Shown in pieces: positions 1 through 7,444 of a stretch of 40,789 nt of DNA. The translations under genes and the position numbers were made by a program. The number at the start of each line of letters is the position of its first letter. The first letter of the stretch is position 1. The stretch is taken from assembly GCA_007132225.1 (NCBI GenBank), contig SLPB01000131.1, positions 1 through 40,789 of the forward strand, read 5' to 3'. Source of the DNA: Bacteroidales bacterium. GTDB lineage: Bacteria > Bacteroidota > Bacteroidia > Bacteroidales > PUMT01. The notes beneath the pieces are model-generated. The model did no database searches, was not told where the DNA came from, and worked only from the letters and a program-made list of their open reading frames with translations.

Positions 1-662
1 ACCGTCCCCATTGCTTCAACCAGGTAATTGGCAGCATATTTATGCTCAGAGATTTCTTCACTTAAACTTCTTTCCTTAAGCTCCCTTGCCAAAGGATAGA
101 TAGCTTCCCTGGTTAACCTCCGGTTACTTTCATGCAAGTCTGTATCTATAATCCCGGGTTCAAGGGCTGAGAAATGGGTTTCAGGAACCTCTTTGGCATA
201 TAATTTCATCAAAGTATTCAATGCCGCTTTGGATATGGCAAATGCATTCCAGCCGCGGGAACCTTTAATAGCTGACCCTGACGAAATTGCCACAATCTGG
301 TATACATCAGAAACAGATTCCAGTAAGGTATCAATAATAACTTTGTTGGCTAACAAATTTACATTCATTACCGTAATGATATCTTTTACTGATGTTTTTC
401 TCATATCATTTATTTGTGAAAGAATACCTGCATTTAAAATTACAAGATCGAGAGTATCAACTCTGTTAAGAAAATTTTTGAGATGCAAATCCAGCACCTC
501 ATGTTTGGTGAGATCATATGTAAGATGGTGATAATGTTTATAATTTTTGAGCCTGCCACCTGACCGGCGACTGATCCCATAAACAGAGGCACCATTATTG
601 AGAAATTCCATGGCCAGTGCCTGACCAAATGCTGAACCGGTATCTGTTATCAGAATATTCAT
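1..662 (-). CDS. SDR-family oxidoreductase, C-terminus cut by window edge, catalytic Tyr replaced by Phe
   Basis: This is a short-chain dehydrogenase/reductase read from an ATG at 660-662; about 220 codons are visible and the C-terminus lies outside the window. The N-terminal nucleotide-binding loop is TDTGSAFG (residues 6-13), a variant of TGxxxGxG. The NAG motif is at residues 78-80. The active-site Ser (S128) and Lys (K145) are present with the usual 13 + 4 spacing, but the residue between them is Phe (F141, codon at 240-242) where SDRs have the catalytic Tyr: the motif reads FAISK, not YxxxK. The PGIIDTDLHE stretch resembles sepiapterin-reductase or benzil-reductase-like SDRs. Without the Tyr hydroxyl, normal carbonyl reduction is doubtful, so it may bind cofactor or ligand only, or use altered chemistry. 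Family confident; substrate unknown. Confidence 0.85.
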   Translation of the reverse strand, partial: MNILITDTGSAFGQALAMEFLNNGASVYGISRRSGGRLKNYKHYHHLTYDLTKHEVLDLHLKNFLNRVDTLDLVILNAGILSQINDMRKTSVKDIITVMNVNLLANKVIIDTLLESVSDVYQIVAISSGSAIKGSRGWNAFAISKAALNTLMKLYAKEVPETHFSALEPGIIDTDLHESNRRLTREAIYPLARELKERSLSEEISEHKYAANYLVEAMGT

Positions 663-1046
663 ATTTTTATTTTATTTAATAGTTAATGCCTGAAGCCCAA
701 TTGTTGTAAACTCCTGAATCATTAAAGGAACAGGTTCCTGTTAACCGGGCATTTTAGTAAAGGCAAATCTGATACCAGTTATTTTAATGGGACCGGTAAT
801 ACATTCAGTAAAATTCACCGGAACAGTTAAACAATTATAAATCAGCGATATTTCAAGCATTGCATTACTATATAATCACAGTAATAAATGGGGAAGAATG
901 ACCTCACATATAGAAATAATTACTCATCATGTACACAGTTCTAAATGTACACAGCGTTTCAGGGGGAAACCAGCTCCCATATCACATCAGGATTATTTGC
1001 CACCTCTGACTTCCTGGCCGGCTATTATGGCTTGGTGTAAAGAGGA
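663..1046. other. Intergenic stretch without a recognisable gene
   Basis: This stretch lies between the start of the SDR and the stop of the sigma-54 regulator, both on the minus strand, so it should hold the SDR promoter. I see no convincing ORF. The only structure is a 10-bp direct repeat ATGTACACAG at 929-938 and 945-954, which puts two palindromic TGTACA cores 16 bp apart. It could be a weak operator, but nothing else supports that. Confidence 0.4.
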
Positions 1047-2408
1047 TCAGGCATCCAGGTTGTAAAGCTTGATCTTATTGTAGAGAGTCTTGCGGTCAAT
1101 ATTCAGAATCCTTGCAGCCTTGGATTTATTATTATTGTTTTTTATCAGGGCATTTTGAATCACCTCTTTTTCCGTGATAAGTGTTGCAGATTTTAAGTCG
1201 GTAACATCTCTTTCAAGTAGATTACCGGTATCATTACTATTGGATATACCGGAATTAAACCTTATCTCATCCGGCAAAAGATCAGGTGTTATGATTTCAT
1301 CCGGACATAGTAAAACAACCCGTTTAATGATGTTCTGAAGTTCGCGTATATTGCCGTGCCAGTCGTAGTTTATCAGTAATTCTTTAACCGACTCATCCAC
1401 TCCTTTAACATTTTTATTGAAATCAATATTTGCCTGTTTTATGAAATGATTGGTAAACTCGGTAATATCTTCTGTACGCTGCCTTAGTGGAGGGATATGG
1501 AGTCTGAACCCGTTCAGCCGGTGATATAAGTCTTCCCTGAATTCGCCGGCTTTAACTTTATTCAGCAAATTTTCGTTGGCAGCTGCTATCAACCTTACAT
1601 CAACTTTAATGGACCTATTATCACCCAGTCTGCTCACGGTCTTTTCCTGCAAAGCCCTTAAGAGCTTCATCTGATTTTCATGGGGGAGGTTACCCACCTC
1701 ATCGAGGAAAAGGGTTCCGCCTTTTGCTTCCTGAAAATAACCGACTTTATCATTAATAGCTCCGGTGAAGGCCCCCTTTATATGTCCGAACAATTCACTG
1801 TTTGCAAGTTCTCTTGGTATGGCCCCGCAATCAAGAGCAATAAATGGTTTGTCACTTCGCTTACTGGCATAATGAATTGCTCTTGCGATATACTCTTTGC
1901 CAGAGCCAGTTTCTCCTTCAATCATAACGGTAATGTCGGTGGGAGCAATTACTTTCACATGCTTCATAATATCAAGCATCTCCGCACTGCGGCCAGTTAT
2001 AAAATCACTGCCAAATGAAGTTTTTGTAATCTTTTCTTTTTTATTTTCCAGTGCCTTTTTGATGATAGTCAACACCTCTTCTGGTTGCATTGGTTTTGAA
2101 ATGTAATCAAAAGCACCTGATTTGATAAGCTCAACAGCTTTTTTTATTTCTGCATATGCTGTCATAATTATTACAGGGGTAGAAGTGTTTTTGGCCTTTA
2201 CATATTTTAATATATCAAGCCCGTCATAATCGGGAAGACGGAAGTCACACAAAACCAGGTCGAAATGGTTCCTGTCTATCAAAGTTTTTGCACTGCTTCC
2301 TGAAAAAGTAGTTTCAGCAACAAACCCGTTTTGATCAAGGTACTTTTTCAGTATGCTGCAAATGTATGTGTCGTCATCGACAATCAGAATAGAATACTTC
2401 TTTGACAT
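1047..2408 (-). CDS. Sigma-54-dependent response regulator (NtrC/AtoC family enhancer-binding protein)
   Basis: This 453-aa protein has the full NtrC-type architecture. Residues 1-120 form a receiver domain with the acidic DDD at 11-13, phospho-acceptor D55 (in CDFRLPDYDG) and a Lys in the KP motif near residue 105. An AAA+ sigma-54 activation domain follows, with Walker A GETGSGKE, the sigma-54-contacting loop GAFTGA, Walker B GGTLFLDEVG and the arginine-finger region FREDLYHRL. The C-terminus is a Fis-type helix-turn-helix (SKAARILNIDRKTLYNKI). It would open sigma-54 promoters after phosphorylation by a histidine kinase; no kinase gene is in this window. It is transcribed divergently from ppsA across a 675-bp gap holding a good sigma-54 promoter that points at ppsA. 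Family assignment is secure; ppsA as target is inference. Confidence 0.97.
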   Translation of the reverse strand: MSKKYSILIVDDDTYICSILKKYLDQNGFVAETTFSGSSAKTLIDRNHFDLVLCDFRLPDYDGLDILKYVKAKNTSTPVIIMTAYAEIKKAVELIKSGAFDYISKPMQPEEVLTIIKKALENKKEKITKTSFGSDFITGRSAEMLDIMKHVKVIAPTDITVMIEGETGSGKEYIARAIHYASKRSDKPFIALDCGAIPRELANSELFGHIKGAFTGAINDKVGYFQEAKGGTLFLDEVGNLPHENQMKLLRALQEKTVSRLGDNRSIKVDVRLIAAANENLLNKVKAGEFREDLYHRLNGFRLHIPPLRQRTEDITEFTNHFIKQANIDFNKNVKGVDESVKELLINYDWHGNIRELQNIIKRVVLLCPDEIITPDLLPDEIRFNSGISNSNDTGNLLERDVTDLKSATLITEKEVIQNALIKNNNNKSKAARILNIDRKTLYNKIKLYNLDA

Positions 2409-2607
2409 CTAATTTAGGTTAAATGTAATTGCTTAATATAAAAAATTAATTTACCCTTGCTGCAAAAGTAAGAAAAAGAATTATAATAAGGAGTCATCCT
2501 TTCTTTTTCAAATGCCAAAAAATTATAACCAGACGATAATTCAGCAGGAAATAAGCTAAATCAGTTTTTCTATAAGCAAATCATCATTAGGTAGAAGGTG
2601 TTTTTCT

Positions 2608-2663
2608 TGAATCATCCATGTGACAAATCACCCGAAAGAGATATATAAACTATGGATGATTCA
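2608..2663. promoter_or_regulatory. 12-bp perfect inverted repeat, possible regulator-binding site
   Basis: TGAATCATCCAT at 2608-2619 is repeated in inverse orientation at 2652-2663 with a 32-bp spacer. It lies in the gap between the sigma-54 activator and ppsA, about 200 bp upstream of the activator start codon. Function is inferred only from position and symmetry. Confidence 0.35.
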
Positions 2664-2665
2664 TG

Positions 2666-2682
2666 AATTTGCAATGCAAATT
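2666..2682. promoter_or_regulatory. 17-bp palindrome, possible operator
   Basis: AATTTGCA, one spacer base, then TGCAAATT: a perfect 8 + 1 + 8 palindrome directly after the 12-bp inverted repeat. The TGCA half-sites resemble the dyads bound by Fis-type helix-turn-helix domains of NtrC-family activators. It could serve the divergent regulator, ppsA or both. Confidence 0.4.
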
Positions 2683-2799
2683 ACCCTAACCATAGACTTG
2701 TAACATGTTGTTAAATAGATTTATAACTATATTTTATGCGAATTAATTTCCCGCTGACAGATTACTTTATTGGCAAATTGAGGAATAAGTTCACACAGT

Positions 2800-2851
2800 G
2801 ATGGGATATTCTACATAAAAATATATTACTATTAAAGGATATTCTCCCATC
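2800..2851. promoter_or_regulatory. Paired GATGGGA sites, possible enhancer (UAS) of the ppsA sigma-54 promoter
   Basis: GATGGGA at 2800-2806 recurs inverted as TCCCATC at 2845-2851. The adjoining GGATATTCT occurs as a direct repeat at 2804-2812 and 2837-2845. The pair sits about 170-220 bp upstream of the start site expected from the -24/-12 promoter, the usual distance for enhancer sites of sigma-54 activators. There is no experimental evidence. Confidence 0.35.
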
Positions 2852-2992
2852 AACCTGTTTTCAATATAAGCAGCCGGTGTATCATAAAAATTCTCTTTAT
2901 CAAATATTAATAACCTGCCTGGACAGGGATATGCTTTCATTTTATAATTACATCCCTCAGGCAGGAGGAAGTTGAAGTGTTTTTGAAAATTT

Positions 2993-3008
2993 TGGCACGG
3001 ATTTAGCC
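2993..3008 (+). promoter_or_regulatory. Sigma-54 (-24/-12) promoter upstream of ppsA
   Basis: TTGGCACG followed by ATTTAGCC gives GG at 2994-2995 and GC at 3006-3007, with exactly the ten-base spacing of sigma-54 promoters. The -24 element is a full consensus match and the -12 element has one or two deviations (TAGCC against TTGCA/T). Transcription would start near 3019 and reach ppsA (ATG 3084) after a leader of about 65 nt. The divergent neighbour is a sigma-54 activator, which strengthens the call. Confidence 0.7.
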
Positions 3009-3083
3009 TTTTTTAAATTCCGTTAACACCAGGAAAAAATTCTTTTAACACCTAATAAACGTATATTATAAAAAAATAAATTT

Positions 3084-5471
3084 ATGAAGCTTATATATAA
3101 ATTTAGCGAACTTGATAATTCCAAAGTAAATGTAGTTGGCGGTAAAAACGCATCACTTGGTGAAATGTTTAAAAAACTTGATCCTAAAGGGATAAGAATA
3201 CCCGACGGTTTTGCCACTTCTGCAGAAGCTTACTGGAAATTTGTAAAAGATAACGATATTCTTGATTACCTGAAAGAAACTCTCGCCTCTCTTGATAATA
3301 AAAGTGATGACAGTTTAAAAAAAACCGGCAAAAAATGCAGGGATATGATAATGAAGTCATCCATTCCCGGGGAGATAAAAGAAAAGGTGATTCAGGCCTA
3401 CAAAGATCTAAAAAAAAGAGAATCATCATTACGGAGTGTGGCTGTGAGAAGCAGTGCAACAGCAGAAGATCTGCCTGATGCAAGTTTTGCCGGTCAGCAT
3501 GAATCCTATATGAACATAAAAACTCAGGAGGAATTACTTGATGCCTGGAAAAAATGCGTGGCCTCCCTGTTTACAGACCGTGCAATAAAATACAGGGAAG
3601 AAAAAGGATTTGAGCATATGAAGGTGGCTTTATCAGTTGGGGTTCAAAAGATGGTAAGAGCCGACAAAGCATCAGCTGGTGTTGCTTTTACACTTGATCC
3701 GGATAGTGGACACCGGAAAGTCATTATGATTGATGGTGCATGGGGACTGGGAGAAAATGTAGTTCAGGGAAGTGTTCTTGCAGACGAATTTTATCTTTTC
3801 AAGGAGGCACTTAAAAACAATAACAAATCCATCATTCAAAAAAGGCTTGGAACCAAAGCAAAAATGATGGTATATGCCAGCAAAAGGCAGAGCGGTGATA
3901 CCGTCAAAAATAAAACAACCCCAAAGAAAAAAAGAAATGAATTTGTACTTTCCGATAAAGAACTTGAAACATTGGGAAAGTGGTGCCTTGAAATTGAAGA
4001 ACTTTATAATAGACCCATGGATATTGAATGGGCAAAGGATGGTTATTCAAATGAGCTGTATATAGTACAGGCAAGGCCAGAAACGGTTCATTCCCCGGAA
4101 GAGAAAAAGACAAAACTTAAAAATTTCGACATAAAACAGGATGAACAAAAGCCTTTAATATCCGGGGTGGGCATAGGCAACAAGATTGCCTCGGGAAAGG
4201 CAAAAATCCTGAACTCACCCGATGAATCCGATAAGCTTAAGGAAGGTGATGTACTTGTTACTGAAATTACCAACCCGGACTGGGATCCTGTTATGAAAAA
4301 GGCTTCAGCCATAATAACCAACAGCGGAGGAAGAACAAGTCACGCCGCCATAGTAGCCCGTGAACTTGGAGCTGTAGCAGTAGTTGGCACCAGCGATGCC
4401 ACTGAAAAGATCAAAGATGGCCAGGAAATAACTGTTTCTTGTGCGAAGGGAAATGTCGGTCATATTTTCGAGGGTATCCTTGAGTGGGAGGAAAAGGAAA
4501 TCGATCTTGAAAAACTGGGAAAACCCGAAACCCGGGTAATGCTCATTCTTGCCAATCCCGGAACAGCATTTCAAAATGCCATGTTGCCGGTTGACGGAGT
4601 CGGGCTTATGAGACTCGAATTTGTAATCAATAACAGCATCAAAATTCATCCACTGGCACTTGTAAAATTTGATGAGATAGAAAATAAACGAACTAAAAGG
4701 GCAATTGATAAGATCACCGCCGGGTTTAAGGACAAGAAACAATACTTTGTGGAAAAGCTCTCTATGGCTGTAGGATCTATAGCGGCTGCCTTTTATCCCC
4801 AGGATGTCATTGTGAGAATGAGCGATTTTAAAACCAATGAATATGCAGATTTAATAGGCGGACAACAATTTGAACCAAAAGAAGAGAATCCCATGGTTGG
4901 CTTCCGGGGCGCATCAAGATATTACCATGAAAGATATACTGAAGGATTTGCCCTTGAGTGCGAAGCTATGAGGTTTGTTCGCGAAGATATGGGACTTACC
5001 AATGTTAAGCTTATGATTCCGTTTTGCCGCACCATAGAAGAAGGAGAAAGAGTACAGGAGGTGATGGCCAAAAACGGCCTGAAGCGGGGAGAAAATGGCC
5101 TGGAAATATATGTAATGACTGAAATTCCCAGTAACGTTATCATGGGTGAAGAGTTTGGTGAGATTTTTGACGGATTTTCAATCGGATCCAATGATCTTAC
5201 CCAGCTTACCCTTGGTATAGACAGGGATTCGGAAATAGTATCGGAACTGTTTAATGAAAAGGATGAATCGGTCAGAAAAATGATAAGCCTTGCAATTGAA
5301 AAGGCGCATAAAAAAAACAGGAAAATAGGCCTTTGCGGACAGGCACCAAGTGATTTTCCGGAATTTGCATCATTTCTGGTTGAAAAGGGAATTGACAGTA
5401 TTTCCTTCAACCCCGATGCAGTGGCAAAAGGTATAGAGAACATAGTGAACGCGGAAAAAAAGAAAAAATAA
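3084..5471 (+). CDS. ppsA: Phosphoenolpyruvate synthase (pyruvate, water dikinase)
   Basis: This 795-aa enzyme converts pyruvate + ATP + water to PEP + AMP + phosphate, the entry step of gluconeogenesis from pyruvate. Length matches PpsA (about 790 aa), not pyruvate phosphate dikinase (about 875 aa). The N-terminal ATP-grasp domain has VGGKNASLGEM (residues 18-28) and VRSSATAEDLPDASFAGQ. The phosphohistidine swivel domain has GGRTSHAAIVAREL with catalytic H420. The C-terminal TIM-barrel domain has IGSNDLTQLTLG and GLCGQAPSDFP with catalytic C751. A Lys-rich stretch (KKKR) near residue 277 differs from the enterobacterial enzyme. The start is the ATG at 3084, preceded by an A/T-rich leader without a Shine-Dalgarno, as is usual in Bacteroidota. 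It is monocistronic, with a strong terminator after it, and is probably under sigma-54 control from the promoter at 2993. Confidence 0.96.
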   Translation: MKLIYKFSELDNSKVNVVGGKNASLGEMFKKLDPKGIRIPDGFATSAEAYWKFVKDNDILDYLKETLASLDNKSDDSLKKTGKKCRDMIMKSSIPGEIKEKVIQAYKDLKKRESSLRSVAVRSSATAEDLPDASFAGQHESYMNIKTQEELLDAWKKCVASLFTDRAIKYREEKGFEHMKVALSVGVQKMVRADKASAGVAFTLDPDSGHRKVIMIDGAWGLGENVVQGSVLADEFYLFKEALKNNNKSIIQKRLGTKAKMMVYASKRQSGDTVKNKTTPKKKRNEFVLSDKELETLGKWCLEIEELYNRPMDIEWAKDGYSNELYIVQARPETVHSPEEKKTKLKNFDIKQDEQKPLISGVGIGNKIASGKAKILNSPDESDKLKEGDVLVTEITNPDWDPVMKKASAIITNSGGRTSHAAIVARELGAVAVVGTSDATEKIKDGQEITVSCAKGNVGHIFEGILEWEEKEIDLEKLGKPETRVMLILANPGTAFQNAMLPVDGVGLMRLEFVINNSIKIHPLALVKFDEIENKRTKRAIDKITAGFKDKKQYFVEKLSMAVGSIAAAFYPQDVIVRMSDFKTNEYADLIGGQQFEPKEENPMVGFRGASRYYHERYTEGFALECEAMRFVREDMGLTNVKLMIPFCRTIEEGERVQEVMAKNGLKRGENGLEIYVMTEIPSNVIMGEEFGEIFDGFSIGSNDLTQLTLGIDRDSEIVSELFNEKDESVRKMISLAIEKAHKKNRKIGLCGQAPSDFPEFASFLVEKGIDSISFNPDAVAKGIENIVNAEKKKK

Positions 5472-5527
5472 TTCTCAAAAGCGGAAAAGACGGGTGAAAT
5501 TATTATGATTTCAAAAGTCCATAAGCG

Positions 5528-5561
5528 AAAAGGCCATAAGAGGTATATCTTATGGCCTTTT
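5528..5561. terminator. Bidirectional intrinsic terminator between ppsA and the convergent reductase gene
   Basis: A perfect 14-bp stem (5528-5541 with 5548-5561) closes a 6-nt loop GGTATA. The arms begin with AAAA and end with TTTT, so both strands give a GC-containing hairpin followed by U residues. It can end ppsA transcription from the left and that of the minus-strand reductase from the right. Confidence 0.9.
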
Positions 5562-5600
5562 AATTCGTAAGGCTAATACAGGCTGTTAACGAAAATAAAT

Positions 5601-6272
5601 CTAAAACTCCTCTTTCACGATGAATTTTTTATCCACATTGAGGACTGCAAGATATTCCTGGAGTTTATTTAACATTGGCGGTGGTCCGCAGATATAAAAA
5701 TACTTATTGACATCTTCAATATTCTTTCTTAGAAATTCCTCATTGACAAAGCCGTGAGAATATTCCTGAGTTTTTTCATCCGAAAGGATGTTTATAAAAT
5801 TATCTCCCAGCATCTTCTCAAAATCTTCCCTGAGAATGATATCATCTTTAGTTTTGTTTGCAAAGATCAGCTTGTTGTTTCCGATCTGCCCCTTTTTATA
5901 AAGATCCTTTAATATGGCAATAAAGGGGGTTACCCCTGCACCACCGGCTATAAAAACACCTTCGCCTTTATAAACTATAGTACCGAATATATCAAAAAGT
6001 ATAAGATATTCCCCGGTTTTAACATCCAGAAGCTTATCTGTAGCACCATCATGCTCTGGATATGTTTTTATTATAAATTCAATATGATCATCCTCAGGAA
6101 GGGATGTAAAGGTAAAGGGTCTTTTTTCATCTTTCCACCCTTCCCTGTCAATAGCTACCATAGTAGCCTGCCCCGGCTTAAAATTATAATTTTCCGGCTT
6201 TTCTGTTATTATCCTGAGCGTGTCGTGAGTAACTTTTTCTATTGATTTTATATTAACGTAATGTTGTGACAT
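5601..6272 (-). CDS. FAD-dependent oxidoreductase of the ferredoxin/flavodoxin-NADP reductase family
   Basis: This 223-aa two-domain flavoprotein has a β-barrel FAD domain with RPFTFTS (about residues 51-57) in place of the RxYS/T flavin motif. An NAD(P)-binding domain follows with GGAGVTPFIAILK (about residues 110-122) and the C-terminal CGPPPML. No 2Fe-2S ferredoxin domain is fused and no Cys cluster is seen, so electrons must pass to or from a separate partner. The family moves electrons between NAD(P)H and flavodoxin, ferredoxin or an oxygenase-like partner; the real partner cannot be read here. The start is the ATG at 6270-6272. It may be co-transcribed with the YdfG-like gene upstream (gap 125 nt), although a weak hairpin lies between them. 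Confidence 0.88.
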   Translation of the reverse strand: MSQHYVNIKSIEKVTHDTLRIITEKPENYNFKPGQATMVAIDREGWKDEKRPFTFTSLPEDDHIEFIIKTYPEHDGATDKLLDVKTGEYLILFDIFGTIVYKGEGVFIAGGAGVTPFIAILKDLYKKGQIGNNKLIFANKTKDDIILREDFEKMLGDNFINILSDEKTQEYSHGFVNEEFLRKNIEDVNKYFYICGPPPMLNKLQEYLAVLNVDKKFIVKEEF

Positions 6273-6360
6273 ATTTTAAAATATAATATATAAAAAATGA
6301 ATTATAGGATATTTTCTTCTATATAGATAACAGTTAATCCAGGTAATTGTTCTCTGTTAT

Positions 6361-6383
6361 ATGAGAAAAGTAAATTTTCTCAT
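6361..6383 (-). terminator. Weak hairpin downstream of the YdfG-like gene
   Basis: ATGAGAAAA at 6361-6369 pairs with TTTTCTCAT at 6375-6383 around a 5-nt loop, 14 nt beyond the stop codon of the YdfG-like gene. The stem is perfect but A/T-rich and has no good U tract, so it may be a weak terminator or an RNA end stabiliser. Confidence 0.35.
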
Positions 6384-6397
6384 TCCAAATCACTGTT

Positions 6398-7153
6398 TCA
6401 TTCCCTGAGGGTATGAACAACACTTGCCTGCAGGCTGGGCATAATAAGCATATCATGAACACTAACATGAGAAGGACGTGTAACCATAAATAAAATTGCT
6501 TCTGCTATATCCTCAGCAGATAAAGGTACTATTCCTTTATATGGTATTTGGGATTTTTCCTTATCCCCTTTAAACCGGACAAGGGAAAATTCGGTTTCCG
6601 CCATACCCGGAGAAATAGTCGACACTTTTATGTTATGCCTTAACATGTCAATTCTCATAGCTTGTGAAAGTGCCTCAACAGCATGTTTTGTTGCACAATA
6701 CACATTACCTTTTTCATAAACCTCCCTGCCGGCAATACTTCCGACATTAACAATTTGTCCACCTCCATTTTTTATCATTCCCGGGACAACCTTTCGGCTC
6801 ATATAAAGCAGTCCCTTAAGGTTGGTATCAATCATAACTTCCCAGTCGTCAATATCACATTCATGGAACATATCAAATCCTGATGCCAGTCCGGCATTAT
6901 TAATCAGTAAATCAATATTCTGCCATTCGGGCGGAAGTGATTCTATTGCCTGATCAACCTGTTTGCGGTCTCTTATATCAAAGCATAATGTATGTACTTT
7001 GCATGATCCTTTCAGAGCGGACTTGATTTTCTCCAGACGGTCATTACGCCTTCCGGTAAGTATCAGATCGAAATTGTTTTTGGCAAGAATTTCTGCAGTG
7101 GCTTCACCTATCCCTGCAGTAGCTCCTGTTATAAGCACTATTGGTTTACTCAT
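6398..7153 (-). CDS. YdfG-like NADP-dependent short-chain dehydrogenase
   Basis: This 251-aa classical SDR has an intact active site. The TGATAGIGEATA cofactor loop is at residues 10-21, followed by NNAG, the active-site Ser in NVGSIAG and YCATK supplying Tyr and Lys. Segments PPEWQNIDLLINNAGLASG, DDWEVMIDTNLKGLLYMSR and TEFSLVRFKGD closely match E. coli YdfG, the NADP-dependent 3-hydroxy acid (L-allo-threonine, L-serine) dehydrogenase. A cytosolic oxidoreductase acting on β-hydroxy acids is therefore likely, though YdfG-like enzymes also reduce other carbonyls such as malonic semialdehyde. The start is the ATG at 7151-7153. It is the intact counterpart to the Tyr-less SDR at 1-662. Confidence 0.9.
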   Translation of the reverse strand: MSKPIVLITGATAGIGEATAEILAKNNFDLILTGRRNDRLEKIKSALKGSCKVHTLCFDIRDRKQVDQAIESLPPEWQNIDLLINNAGLASGFDMFHECDIDDWEVMIDTNLKGLLYMSRKVVPGMIKNGGGQIVNVGSIAGREVYEKGNVYCATKHAVEALSQAMRIDMLRHNIKVSTISPGMAETEFSLVRFKGDKEKSQIPYKGIVPLSAEDIAEAILFMVTRPSHVSVHDMLIMPSLQASVVHTLRE

Positions 7154-7444
7154 TTTGTAAATTTTAATAAATAATCGTTATGTAATTTTTTGTTACTGAT
7201 CATAAAAATAGGATTTTTAAAGCGATTAAGAATAATATGAGTAGCTTTTTTTGATCCGTTATTTTCCATGGAGTTTCTTAGGTTATTTATAAAATTAATC
7301 CTTAATTAGCTAATCGAAACTGATACTGCTAAAATCATAAAACACGAAACCTGATATAACCAAATAATTATCAAAATATACTGGAAAATGATTATTTGAT
7401 TATGGTAAGTTCCACCTAACAAATAAAAAATATAATATAACCAG

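Noticed and set aside
3084-5471. Reading the dikinase as pyruvate phosphate dikinase
   Set aside because: The length (795 aa) and motifs GGRTSHAAIVAREL and GLCGQAPSD fit PEP synthase instead.
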